Under the pieces are notes generated by a model. The model worked only from the letters and a program-made list of their open reading frames with translations. It searched no databases and was not told where the DNA came from. From Mycolicibacter terrae (GTDB lineage Bacteria; Actinomycetota; Actinomycetes; Mycobacteriales; Mycobacteriaceae), in NCBI RefSeq assembly GCF_010727125.1, contig NZ_AP022564.1, forward strand, positions 1,984,001-2,048,000: 64,000 bases of DNA, in the 5' to 3' direction. Positions 28,230 to 36,051 of the stretch are shown in pieces; position 1 is the stretch's first letter; every line of letters starts with the position of its first letter. The translations under genes and the position numbers were made by a program.

Positions 28230-28246
28230 CCACACAACTTGTGTGG
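28230..28246. promoter_or_regulatory. 17-base perfect palindrome before the first secreted paralogue
   Basis: CCACACAA (28230-28237) and TTGTGTGG (28239-28246) are exact inverted repeats around one base. The site sits 26 bases before the ATG at 28272 and just ahead of a purine-rich ribosome site (GGGGGAAGGGG, about 28250-28260). It could be an operator for a dimeric regulator or a hairpin in the leader. A nearby TAACGTTT is shared with the upstream region of the second paralogue. Confidence 0.45.
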
Positions 28247-28271
28247 TGCAGGGGGAAGGGGATTATCTGTG

Positions 28272-28961
28272 ATGTCTGTGCGAAACCGCGTATTAGCGCT
28301 GCTCGGGGGAGCGGCGGCGGCCCTGTTCGCGGGGTTCGTCATGCCGGCGGCGCTCGCGAACGCCGGCGTCGCCGACCCCGGCCCCTACGAGACCTGCGAT
28401 GGGGCGACGTGTCTGGTCATGGGTGACTACGAGCCCGGCACCTGGACCTACAGCGGCTTCCGGCCGTACTTCACCGACTGGAAGGGCGACCAGGTTTACA
28501 ACGTCGAGGTGACCGGAGCCGACGGCTCCTCGGTCAACGCGGGTAGCTACGACATCAACGTGGAGGACTACTGGTCGACGTTCATGTCCAGCTCCACGTA
28601 CATCTACGGCGATTACACACCGTCCGGCAACACCGCCGACCCGGGCCCTTTCGACGACCTGACCGGGACCACCATCTACAGCACCACGTACGGAGCCGTC
28701 AACCAGCTGACGATCAACGACGCGGCCAACGGTGCGAGCTACTGGATCGTCACCACGCCGTACTACGTGAACACCGTGGTGACGATGGACGGCGCGTCGC
28801 AGGATTACATCCAGTACGCCGGAGATGCGGCCCCGACCTTTCTGTGGAATAGTCTCGATAACTCCAGTTATGTCCCGGTACCCGAGTACCTCATCCCGGC
28901 TGACCCGTGGGCCGGGTTGGACTTCGACCCCAGCGAGTACGGCGCGCTGGCGGGACTGTAG
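28272..28961 (+). CDS. secreted protein of unknown function, first of tandem pair
   Basis: A 229-residue protein I do not recognise. Residues 1-31 (MSVRNRVLALLGGAAAALFAGFV...ALANA) are a clear Sec signal peptide. The mature chain is rich in Tyr, Trp, Thr, Asp and Gly, lacks long helices, and probably forms a beta-sandwich. Two cysteines in CDGATCLVMG probably make a disulfide loop. Other landmarks are GFRPYFTDWKGDQVYNVEV, SYDINVEDYWSTFMSSS and the terminal PEYLIPADPWAGLDFDP. The same landmarks recur in the next gene, so the two arose by duplication. ATG at 28272 is chosen because it starts the signal peptide. There is no TM anchor or lipobox; it should be released or held in the cell wall. 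Confidence 0.75.
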   Translation: MSVRNRVLALLGGAAAALFAGFVMPAALANAGVADPGPYETCDGATCLVMGDYEPGTWTYSGFRPYFTDWKGDQVYNVEVTGADGSSVNAGSYDINVEDYWSTFMSSSTYIYGDYTPSGNTADPGPFDDLTGTTIYSTTYGAVNQLTINDAANGASYWIVTTPYYVNTVVTMDGASQDYIQYAGDAAPTFLWNSLDNSSYVPVPEYLIPADPWAGLDFDPSEYGALAGL

Positions 28962-29117
28962 GAGCACCGCGTATGGTGGCGAAGCTGAACGCGGTAGGGG
29001 ACTCAGCATTAACATAAAATTCCATCAGCTTCTGGCGTGAATTTGGTAACACAAGCGTAACGTTTGGTCACCTGAGCGTCAGAGGTCGCAAGAGCAACAA
29101 GCTTAACGGAGGCAGTC
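28962..29117 (+). promoter_or_regulatory. upstream region of the second secreted paralogue
   Basis: This 156-base gap is AT-rich for the window. GTAACGTTTGG (about 29057-29067) matches ATAACGTTTAG about 28170-28180, upstream of the first paralogue, so a shared promoter or regulator element is possible. ACGGAGG at about 29106-29112 is the ribosome site for ATG 29118. No terminator hairpin with a U tail was seen. Confidence 0.35.
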
Positions 29118-29831
29118 ATGTGGAAAACGCGTCGTCTTCTTACCCTCCTGGGGGTAGGCGCCGCTGCTGGGTTCGCCGCACTGGTGCTGCCTATGTCGGT
29201 GGCGAACGCCGCCGGGGACCCCTTCACCGACGGGAGTACCTGGGAGAACTGTGACGGGGTGGTCTGCCTGGTAATGGGCAGCCCGCTGGACGGCGGCTGG
29301 AAGTACGAGGGTGTCCGCCCGTTCATCACCGACTGGAAGGGCGACCAGCCCTACTCGGTCCAGTACAACGGCGACGACGTCGGCAGCTACACCATCAAGA
29401 TCGAGGACTACTGGAACTCGTTTTTCTCCACCTCGGCCTACCAGTTCGGTGACTTCACGGCCAACCCCGACCTGCCCGAGGACTTCAACATGAGCGACCT
29501 GGGCAATTTCGCTTACCTGGCAGGGTCTTCGATCTACCAGATCAACATCGGAGATTTCACCAACCTGACGATCAACGGTGTCGGACCGCACGAGCTGAAC
29601 TACTGGGTCATGTCGCTCGGCGACACCAGCTACACCGTGGTGACCGATCCGATCAACTTCACGTCAGCGGGCCTCATCCAGTTCGCCGAGGAAGCCCCAC
29701 AACAGATTTGGAACAGCCTGTTCCATTCGTGGACCCCTGAGGTGCCGGACTACCTTATCCCGGCGGACCCGTTCGCCAGCCTCGACTTCGATCCGTGCGA
29801 CTTCCTCGGCGCAGTCTGTGACGGTGTGTAG
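29118..29831 (+). CDS. secreted protein of unknown function, second of tandem pair
   Basis: A 237-residue paralogue of the preceding gene. The signal peptide is MWKTRRLLTLLGVGAAAGFA...SVANA. Shared landmarks are CDGVVCLVMG, GVRPFITDWKGDQPYSVQY, GSYTIKIEDYWNSFFST, NLTINGVG, QQIWNSL and PDYLIPADPFASLDFDP. It differs in an extra C-terminal cysteine pair (DFDPCDFLGAVC), which could form a second disulfide. Overall identity looks moderate, so the duplication is not recent. Nothing in the sequence indicates an enzyme active site; a surface or matrix structural role, or ligand binding, are both open. It has its own ribosome site and promoter region. Confidence 0.75.
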   Translation: MWKTRRLLTLLGVGAAAGFAALVLPMSVANAAGDPFTDGSTWENCDGVVCLVMGSPLDGGWKYEGVRPFITDWKGDQPYSVQYNGDDVGSYTIKIEDYWNSFFSTSAYQFGDFTANPDLPEDFNMSDLGNFAYLAGSSIYQINIGDFTNLTINGVGPHELNYWVMSLGDTSYTVVTDPINFTSAGLIQFAEEAPQQIWNSLFHSWTPEVPDYLIPADPFASLDFDPCDFLGAVCDGV

Positions 29832-29840
29832 CCGGGCGCC

Positions 29841-30674
29841 TCAGAACTTGTAGCGCAGCACCCGGGCCTTGCCGGCCAGTGACTTGAAGCGGCCGGCAAC
29901 CCGGGTCATGCGCCGGGCCGCCGGGGGGAACGAGTCGACTTCGGCGGCGTGCGCCAGACAGGCCTGCTCGACCAGGCGCAGCCGGGGGTCCCAGCGCTCG
30001 GGCGTGTGCGGATCGGTGAAACCGGGGTTGGCCCAGACGTGGCGCAGCACGCTGAACATGCCCCGCGGCGCGAGCTTCATCGCCAGCGAGCTCAGCGCGC
30101 CGACCCGGCCGTAGTCGTTGAACGCCAATTCGCCGGTACCGAAGTGGTCGATGACGCGACCCAGAAGTTCGATGACCTGCTGTTCGCTCAGAAAGGCGAA
30201 CAGGCCGTCGGCGATCACCATGGTGGGCCGGCCGACCGGGATATCGGCCGTCCAGTCCCCGGACGTCAGATCGGCCGCGATGACGTGCTCTGCTCGCTGA
30301 GCCGGCAGCAGCTTGTCGCGAAGTGCGACCACGCGCGGCAGATCGATGCTGTACCAGTCGACGCTCGCCGGCGGCTGCACCCGCGCCAGCGGCTCGTTGA
30401 GCCCGGCGCCGAGATCCACCACGACGGCCTCGGGGTTGGCGGCGACGTACCTGCGGACCCGCTCGTCGAGCATCTTGGCGCGCAGTGCCGTCTGCCGCAC
30501 CACGCTGGCCGGGATCCGGAACGCGGCGAAGTCGTAGTCGATCTGGCCGACGACCCGGTCGGAGAACTCGTCGCCGAGGATCGCGGTGGGCGAGCGGTTG
30601 TCGAGGGCGCGAGCGTAGGCGGTGAGAAACGCTGTCTGCTCGAGGGGGCTGAACTCGGTGACGGCAATCGGCAT
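29841..30674 (-). CDS. SAM methyltransferase, LCM/TcmP-like family
   Basis: A 277-residue protein of the leucine-carboxyl-methyltransferase-like family that is much expanded in mycobacteria. It opens with FSPLEQTAFLTAYARALDN, carries AVVVDLGAGLNEPLARV (SAM motif) near residue 85 and YSIDLPRVVALRDKLLP, then TMVIADGLFAFLSEQQVIELL. Family enzymes are O-methyltransferases, but acceptors are unknown for nearly all mycobacterial copies. ATG at 30674 is chosen over GTG at 30710 because the family starts shortly before SPLEQTA. It is divergent from the enoyl-CoA hydratase gene. Confidence 0.8.
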   Translation of the reverse strand: MPIAVTEFSPLEQTAFLTAYARALDNRSPTAILGDEFSDRVVGQIDYDFAAFRIPASVVRQTALRAKMLDERVRRYVAANPEAVVVDLGAGLNEPLARVQPPASVDWYSIDLPRVVALRDKLLPAQRAEHVIAADLTSGDWTADIPVGRPTMVIADGLFAFLSEQQVIELLGRVIDHFGTGELAFNDYGRVGALSSLAMKLAPRGMFSVLRHVWANPGFTDPHTPERWDPRLRLVEQACLAHAAEVDSFPPAARRMTRVAGRFKSLAGKARVLRYKF

Positions 30675-30747
30675 GGGCTTCACCGTAGGCGACGACGCGC
30701 GATCCGACACGTGCGGGCAAACCGGACCAACACCGCCACGCCGCCGC

Positions 30748-30753
30748 TAACGT
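30748..30753 (+). promoter_or_regulatory. -10 box for leaderless enoyl-CoA hydratase transcript
   Basis: TAACGT fits TANNNT and ends 7 bases before ATG 30761; no ribosome site is present between them. Transcription would start at the ATG and probably cover the hydratase, acyl-CoA synthetase and DUF488 genes. Confidence 0.5.
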
Positions 30754-30760
30754 CGTGGCC

Positions 30761-31546
30761 ATGGAAACGCAGCAGGCGACCACCCTCACGGTGGTGGCCG
30801 AGGGAGCGCGCGGCTCGATCACCTTGAACCGGCCCGACAAGCTCAACCCGCTGAGCACCGTGACCCTGGAGGAGTTGGTGTCGGCGGCCCGCTGGTTCGA
30901 CGCGCGGCCGGCGGTGAAGGTCGTCGTCATCGCCGGTAGCGGCCGGTCCTTCTGTGCCGGAGCGGATCTGGCCGCATTCGCGGCAGCCGCCGACGGCGCG
31001 GCAGCGATGCGCGAAGCCGCCGACGCCGGACGGCGGATGGCCGAGGCCATCGAGGCCATGCGGGCGGTGACGGTGGTGCGACTGCACGGTCACTGTGTGG
31101 GCGGCGGGGTGGTGCTGGCCGCGGCCTGCGACCTGCGGGTGGCCGCGCAGGACACCCGGTTCTCGATTCCCGAAGTCGACTTGGGCATCCCGCTGGCCTG
31201 GGGCGGTATCCCGCGGCTGGTGCGTGAGATCGGTCCGTCGCTCACCAAGGAGCTGGTGATGACCTGCCGGTCGTTCGACGCCGCCGAGGCGAAGGCGGCC
31301 GGATTTCTCAACCGGGTGGTGCCCGCGGCGGACCTCGACACCGAGGTCGATGGGCTGGTCGACCAGCTGGCCGGAAAATCCACGCTCACCCTCTGCGGCA
31401 CCAAGCGTCAGGTCAACGCGGTGGCCGAGGGAATGGTGGCGACCGTGCGCAGCTGGAACGACGCCGACGCCCTCGTGACGGCCCTGCACGATTCCGAGTC
31501 GCAGGCTGCGGCGATGGCGTACCTGGAACGGGTGAGCCGCCGCTGA
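30761..31546 (+). CDS. enoyl-CoA hydratase/isomerase (crotonase) family protein
   Basis: A 261-residue crotonase-fold protein. The CoA-binding/oxyanion segments are GRSFCAGADLAAF near residue 68 and HGHCVGGGVVLAAACDLRVA near 112, with RFSIPEVDLGIPLAWGGIPRL after them. Classical hydratases have a Glu in GGGCELA and another in the PE of the last block. Here the first is replaced by Val (GGGVVLA) while the second is kept, so simple hydration is doubtful and isomerase, hydrolase or other crotonase chemistry is possible. It is followed after 24 bases by an acyl-CoA synthetase, suggesting they act on the same acyl chain. Confidence 0.85.
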   Translation: METQQATTLTVVAEGARGSITLNRPDKLNPLSTVTLEELVSAARWFDARPAVKVVVIAGSGRSFCAGADLAAFAAAADGAAAMREAADAGRRMAEAIEAMRAVTVVRLHGHCVGGGVVLAAACDLRVAAQDTRFSIPEVDLGIPLAWGGIPRLVREIGPSLTKELVMTCRSFDAAEAKAAGFLNRVVPAADLDTEVDGLVDQLAGKSTLTLCGTKRQVNAVAEGMVATVRSWNDADALVTALHDSESQAAAMAYLERVSRR

Positions 31547-31570
31547 GGCGGTGGGGAGCAGGAGGACGGG

Positions 31571-33376
31571 ATGGCGGGCGAACAGCCGGTGGCGACGTTG
31601 TGTGAGGCGTTTCAGCGCACGGCCGCCGTCGATCCCGACGCGGTGGCGGTGCGGACCGTCGGCGGCGGGCGGGCGTTGACCTGGCGCGAGTATGCGGCGC
31701 AGGTGCGGCAGGTGGCGGCCGGACTGGCCGGCCTCGGGGTGCGGCGCGGCGACACGGTATCGCTGATGATGGCCAACCGGATCGAGTTCTACCCGCTGGA
31801 GGTCGGGGCTCAACATGCCGGTGCCACGTCGTTCTCGGTGTACAACACGCTGCCCGCCGAACAACTCGGTTATCTGTTCGGCAACGCCGGCACCAAGGTG
31901 GTGATCTGCGAGCAGGCCTACGTCGAGACGATCCGCGCCAGTAACGCTGCCATCGAACACCTCGTGTGCATCGACGGGCATCCCGACGGCACCCTGTCGA
32001 TCGAGGATCTGCTGGCCGCCGGCGAAGACGACTTTGACTTCGAAACCACTTGGCGGGCAGTGCAACCCGACGACGTCGCCACGCTGATCTATACCTCCGG
32101 AACCACCGGGCTGCCCAAGGGGGTGGAGATGACGCACACCAACCTGCTGTTCGAGGCCGCCGCACTCGATGCGGTGCTCGGGGTGCGCTTCGGCGACCGG
32201 ATCACCTCCTACCTGCCCTCGGCGCACATCGCCGACCGGGCGATGGCGCTCTACAACTCCGAGATCTTCGGCGTCCAGGTCACGGTGGTGCCAGACGCCC
32301 GCGAGATCGGTGCGGCCCTGCCCGATGTGCGGCCGACGATCTGGGGCGCGGTTCCCCGGGTCTGGGAGAAACTCAAGGCCGCAATCGAATTCGCGGTCGC
32401 CGGCGAATCGGACGACAACCGTCGCGCCGCCCTGCAGTGGGCGCTGACGGTCGGCGCGAAGCGGTCTGCGGCATTGCTGGCCGGTGAGCCGGTTCCCGAC
32501 GACGTGGCGGCCGAGTGGGCGCAGGCCGACGAACTGGTGCTGTCGAAACTGCGGGCCAAGCTGGGCTTGGACGAACTGCGGTGGGCGGTGTCGGGAGCGG
32601 CGCCGATTCCCAAGGAGACGCTGGGGTTCTTCGCCGGGATCGGTATTCCGATCTGTGAGGTCTGGGGCATGTCAGAGCTCAGCTGTGTCGCCTCGACCAC
32701 AAATCCGAGCGAAGCCCTGCTCGGAACCGTCGGAAAATTGTTGCCCGGCTTGGAAAGTCGCATCGCCGACGACGGCGAGTTCCTGGTCCGGGGACCGCTG
32801 GTGATGCGGGGCTACCGCAAAGAGCCGGCCAAGACCGCCGAGGCGGTCGATGCCGACGGCTGGCTGCACACCGGCGACATCCTGCAACAGGATGCGGACG
32901 GCTATCTGCGGGTGGTCGACCGCAAGAAGGAGTTGATCATCAACGCCGCCGGCAAGAACATGTCGCCGGCGAACATCGAGAACGCCATCCTGGCGTCCTG
33001 CCCGATGATCGGCGCCATGGTCACCATCGGTGAGGCTCGGCCCTACAACACCGCCTTGATGGTGTTCGACGCCGACTCGGTCGGCCCCTACGCCGCCGCG
33101 CGCGGATTGGCCGAGGCGACACCGGAAGCGCTGGCAGCCGACCCGGGCGTCATCGAACAGATCGCCGCCGGGGTGACCGCCGGCAACGCCAAGCTCTCGC
33201 GGGTCGAACAGATCAAGCGTTTCCGGGTGCTGCCCACGCTGTGGGAGCCCGGCGGCGACGAGGTGACGCTCACCATGAAACTGAAACGCCGGCCGATCGC
33301 GGCGAAGTATGCCGACGAGATCGAGGCGCTCTACGCGACCGAGCCCGGGCCGCACATCCACCAGCCGGCACATTAG
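31571..33376 (+). CDS. long-chain acyl-CoA synthetase (FadD family)
   Basis: A 601-residue AMP-forming ligase. The phosphate-binding loop is LIYTSGTTGLPKGVEMTHTN near residue 173; WGMSELSCVASTTNP is the adenine/acyl region; GWLHTGDILQQDADGYLRVVDRKKELI contains the hinge Asp and Arg; and the catalytic-Lys region at the C-terminus reads LTMKLKRRPIAAKYADE. The length and PS(T)AHIADR-type block (YLPSAHIADRAMALY) fit FadD11/FadD15-like long-chain CoA ligases rather than FAALs, since no FAAL insertion is seen. It has a strong GGAGGA site and lies between the crotonase gene and a DUF488 gene in one transcription unit. Confidence 0.92.
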   Translation: MAGEQPVATLCEAFQRTAAVDPDAVAVRTVGGGRALTWREYAAQVRQVAAGLAGLGVRRGDTVSLMMANRIEFYPLEVGAQHAGATSFSVYNTLPAEQLGYLFGNAGTKVVICEQAYVETIRASNAAIEHLVCIDGHPDGTLSIEDLLAAGEDDFDFETTWRAVQPDDVATLIYTSGTTGLPKGVEMTHTNLLFEAAALDAVLGVRFGDRITSYLPSAHIADRAMALYNSEIFGVQVTVVPDAREIGAALPDVRPTIWGAVPRVWEKLKAAIEFAVAGESDDNRRAALQWALTVGAKRSAALLAGEPVPDDVAAEWAQADELVLSKLRAKLGLDELRWAVSGAAPIPKETLGFFAGIGIPICEVWGMSELSCVASTTNPSEALLGTVGKLLPGLESRIADDGEFLVRGPLVMRGYRKEPAKTAEAVDADGWLHTGDILQQDADGYLRVVDRKKELIINAAGKNMSPANIENAILASCPMIGAMVTIGEARPYNTALMVFDADSVGPYAAARGLAEATPEALAADPGVIEQIAAGVTAGNAKLSRVEQIKRFRVLPTLWEPGGDEVTLTMKLKRRPIAAKYADEIEALYATEPGPHIHQPAH

Positions 33377-33388
33377 AAGGAGAGTGCC

Positions 33389-33928
33389 ACGACGCCAACG
33401 GTTTTCACCTTCGGCCATGGCACCGCGGACGCAGCGGGGATCACGGCCCTGCTGACCGGCGCCGGGGTGGGCCGCCTGGTCGACGTGCGCACCGCGCCGG
33501 GCAGCCGCCGCAATCCCGACACCGCGCGCGAGGCGATGCAGCACTGGCTGCCCGAAGCCGGCGTCGGCTACCGGTGGGAGCCGCGGTTGGGTGGTTGGCG
33601 ACGGGTCAAAGGCGAGAGCCCGGATGTCGGCCTGCGCAACGACTCGTTTCGCTCCTATGCGGGCTACATGCGCTCGGACGATTTCCGTGCCGGCATCGAC
33701 GAGCTATTGGCGGAGGCGACCGAACAACAGGTCGCGGTGATGTGCGCGGAGACGGTGTGGTGGCGTTGCCACCGCAAATTGATCGCGGACTACCTCACGC
33801 TGGTGCGTGAGGTGCCGGTACGTCACCTGATGCACGACGGGAAGCTGCGAGAACACCGGCCGACCGCCGAAGCCCGGGTCGACGGCGATGTTCTGGTGTA
33901 CGACGGCCCTCCGCCCGACTCCGGGTAG
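33389..33928 (+). CDS. DUF488-family protein (5' end uncertain)
   Basis: A protein of about 179 residues. The DUF488 hallmarks are all there: TVFTFGHGTADAAGITALL, RLVDVRTAPGSRRNPDTAREAM and VAVMCAETVWWRCHRKLIADYL with two conserved cysteines. The oddity is the start. The conserved N-terminus lies in frame between the upstream TAG (33374-33376) and 33467, yet this stretch has no ATG, GTG or TTG. A good ribosome site, AAGGAG, lies at 33377-33382. Either translation starts at ACG (33389), or a small indel separates GTG 33384 (one frame off) from the body; GTG 33467 would lose the conserved first 30 residues. Function of DUF488 is unknown. It is tightly linked to the FadD gene. Confidence 0.7.
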   Translation, partial: TTPTVFTFGHGTADAAGITALLTGAGVGRLVDVRTAPGSRRNPDTAREAMQHWLPEAGVGYRWEPRLGGWRRVKGESPDVGLRNDSFRSYAGYMRSDDFRAGIDELLAEATEQQVAVMCAETVWWRCHRKLIADYLTLVREVPVRHLMHDGKLREHRPTAEARVDGDVLVYDGPPPDSG

Positions 33929-33935
33929 GCCTGCT

Positions 33936-34145
33936 TCAGCGGCGCGAGGGTTGCAGCGGGCCCAGTACGAGCCACACCGCGGTGCAGATGCCGGCTGCGC
34001 TCAGGACCGCGGCCGCGGCACTGGCGGTGGCGGCTCCGACGCCCAGCAGGGTCACCAGGCCGGCTGCCAGCGCGACCACCTTGTAGGCCGGCCAGGGCAC
34101 ACCCGCGATCGGCACGTGCTGCCGGGGGCGCTGGGCGCTGGTCAT
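33936..34145 (-). CDS. small membrane protein
   Basis: A 69-residue protein with a basic N-terminus (TSAQRPRQHVPIAG) and two hydrophobic helices, AYKVVALAAGLVTLLGVGAA and AAVLSAAGICTAVWLVLG, joined by a very short turn. It looks like a two-TM hairpin with both ends in the cytosol. No family is recognised. ATG at 34145 is preferred to TTG at 34166. It is convergent with DUF488 (7-base gap). Confidence 0.5.
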   Translation of the reverse strand: MTSAQRPRQHVPIAGVPWPAYKVVALAAGLVTLLGVGAATASAAAAVLSAAGICTAVWLVLGPLQPSRR

Positions 34146-34223
34146 GGCGTTAACGGTACGCGACAACCAATTGTTAGGCCAGCCGAAACTTCATGGTCGC
34201 GGTGTCGTGTCGGGTCGCCCGGC

Positions 34224-34229
34224 TAGGCT
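34224..34229 (+). promoter_or_regulatory. -10 box for leaderless Ddn-like transcript
   Basis: TAGGCT fits TANNNT and ends exactly six bases before ATG 34236, the textbook distance for transcription to begin at the A of the start codon. No ribosome binding site is present. Confidence 0.55.
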
Positions 34230-34235
34230 GGCGGC

Positions 34236-34673
34236 ATGCCATTGAGCGGAGAATATGCACCCAGCCCGTGGGATTGGTCCCGAGAGAACGCCGAGAAGTA
34301 CATGGCGTCCGGGGGCACCGAGGGCACCGAGATGAAGGGCATGCCGGTCGTGCTGCTGACCACGGTCGGCGCCAAGACCGGCAAGCTGCGCAAGACCCCG
34401 CTGATGCGGGTGGAGCACGAGGGGCAGTACGCGATCGTCGCGTCACTCGGCGGCGCGCCCAAGAACCCGGTCTGGTACCACAACGTCGTCAAGAATCCGC
34501 GGGTCGAACTGCAGGATGGAACGGTCACCGGCGACTACGACGCCCGCGAGGTGTCCGGTGAAGAGAAGGCGCAGTGGTGGGAGCGTGCGGTGGCTGCCTA
34601 CCCCGACTACGCCGACTACCAGAAGAAGACCGATCGGGAGATCCCGGTGTTCGTGCTGACCCCGGTGGGCTGA
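34236..34673 (+). CDS. Ddn-type deazaflavin (F420)-dependent nitroreductase-like protein (Rv1558-like)
   Basis: A 145-residue split-barrel protein of the F420H2-dependent quinone reductase family, to which Ddn (the activator of pretomanid) belongs. Family marks are [40 protein letters not shown] and [10 protein letters not shown]. Its natural acceptor is probably a quinone; nitro-drug activation varies between paralogues and cannot be predicted. The position just before ilvA matches Rv1558 in M. tuberculosis. Confidence 0.88.
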   Translation: MPLSGEYAPSPWDWSRENAEKYMASGGTEGTEMKGMPVVLLTTVGAKTGKLRKTPLMRVEHEGQYAIVASLGGAPKNPVWYHNVVKNPRVELQDGTVTGDYDAREVSGEEKAQWWERAVAAYPDYADYQKKTDREIPVFVLTPVG

Positions 34674-34701
34674 ACCCGCTGTTGGGTGGCACCATATTGC
34701 G

Positions 34702-35991
34702 GTGTCCGCCGAACTGCGCCAGAACCGCGATGGTCCCAACTCCGGCCCGTTGAAAGCGGCCGACGTCGACGCGGCGGCCAAGCGAATCGCCGGAGTGGTC
34801 GCACCCACCCCGCTGCAGTACAGCGACCGGTTGTCGAATATCACCGGCGCGAACGTCTACCTCAAGCGCGAGGACCTGATGTCGGTGCGGTCCTACAAGC
34901 TGCGCGGCGCCTACAACCTGCTGGTCCAGTTGACCGATGCGGAGCTGGCGGCTGGGGTGGTGTGCTCGTCGGCCGGCAACCATGCGCAGGGGTTCGCCTA
35001 CGCCTGCCGCTCGCTGGGCATCCGCGGCCGGGTCTACGTGCCCGCCAAGACGCCGAAGCAGAAGCGTGACCGGATCCGCTATCACGGCGGGGATTTCATC
35101 GAGCTGATCGTCGGCGGGGCGACCTATGACCTGGCTGCCGAGGCGGCGCTGGCCGACGTGGCCCGCACCGGCGCCACCCTGGTGCCGCCCTACGACGACC
35201 TGCGGACGATGGCCGGTCAGGGCACCATCGCCGTCGAGATTCTCGACCAACTCGGCGGCCAACCGGATCTGGTGGTGGTTCCGGTCGGCGGCGGCGGCTG
35301 CATCGCCGGCATCACCACCTACCTGGCGGAGCGGACCACCGACAGCGCGGTGCTGGGCGTCGAGCCCGCCGGAGCCGCCGCGATGATGGCCGCGCTGGCG
35401 GCCGGAGAATTGGTGACCCTCGACCACGTCGATCAATTCGTCGACGGCGCCGCCGTCAAGCGTGCCGGGGCCCTGCCCTATGCCGCGCTGGCCGCCGCCG
35501 GCGACATGGTCTCGGTCACCACCGTGGACGAGGGCGCGGTCTGCACCGCGATGCTCGATCTCTATCAGAACGAGGGGATCATCGCCGAACCGGCGGGGGC
35601 GCTCTCGGTGGCCGGTCTGTTGGAGGCCGATGTCACCCCGGGTTCTACGGTGGTGTGCCTGATCTCCGGCGGCAACAACGACGTCTCGCGTTACGGCGAG
35701 ATCTTGGAACGCTCCCTAGTGCACCAGGGCCTCAAGCACTATTTCCTGGTCGACTTTCCCCAGGAGCCGGGTGCGCTGCGGCGGTTCCTCGATGAGGTGC
35801 TCGGCCCCGGCGACGACGTCACACTGTTCGAGTACGTCAAACGCAACAACCGGGAGACCGGTGAGGCCCTGGTCGGGATTCAACTGGGGTCGGCGGCCGA
35901 TCTGGACGGGCTGTTGGCCCGGATGCGCTCCTCGCAGGTCCACGTCGAGCCCCTGGAGCCGGGGTCGCCGGCGTATCGCTACCTGCTCTGA
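34702..35991 (+). CDS. ilvA: threonine dehydratase (threonine ammonia-lyase)
   Basis: A 429-residue PLP enzyme that deaminates threonine to 2-oxobutanoate, the first step to isoleucine. The PLP lysine is in MSVRSYKLRGAYN near residue 70; SSAGNHAQGFAYAC follows, and the phosphate-binding glycine loop is VVPVGGGGCIAGI near 195. The C-terminal regulatory ACT-like domain begins near 345 (HYFLVDFPQEPGALRRFLDE) as a single copy, the short actinobacterial/Bacillus-type arrangement. The start is GTG at 34702, 28 bases after the Ddn-like gene. A threonine-exporter-type gene follows, which links the two around threonine. Confidence 0.95.
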   Translation: MSAELRQNRDGPNSGPLKAADVDAAAKRIAGVVAPTPLQYSDRLSNITGANVYLKREDLMSVRSYKLRGAYNLLVQLTDAELAAGVVCSSAGNHAQGFAYACRSLGIRGRVYVPAKTPKQKRDRIRYHGGDFIELIVGGATYDLAAEAALADVARTGATLVPPYDDLRTMAGQGTIAVEILDQLGGQPDLVVVPVGGGGCIAGITTYLAERTTDSAVLGVEPAGAAAMMAALAAGELVTLDHVDQFVDGAAVKRAGALPYAALAAAGDMVSVTTVDEGAVCTAMLDLYQNEGIIAEPAGALSVAGLLEADVTPGSTVVCLISGGNNDVSRYGEILERSLVHQGLKHYFLVDFPQEPGALRRFLDEVLGPGDDVTLFEYVKRNNRETGEALVGIQLGSAADLDGLLARMRSSQVHVEPLEPGSPAYRYLL

Positions 35992-36051
35992 GCCCGGGGC
36001 GAATCTGCCGCCGGGGGTGACCTCCGGGCGCCGAACGGGTAGCCGACGGTC

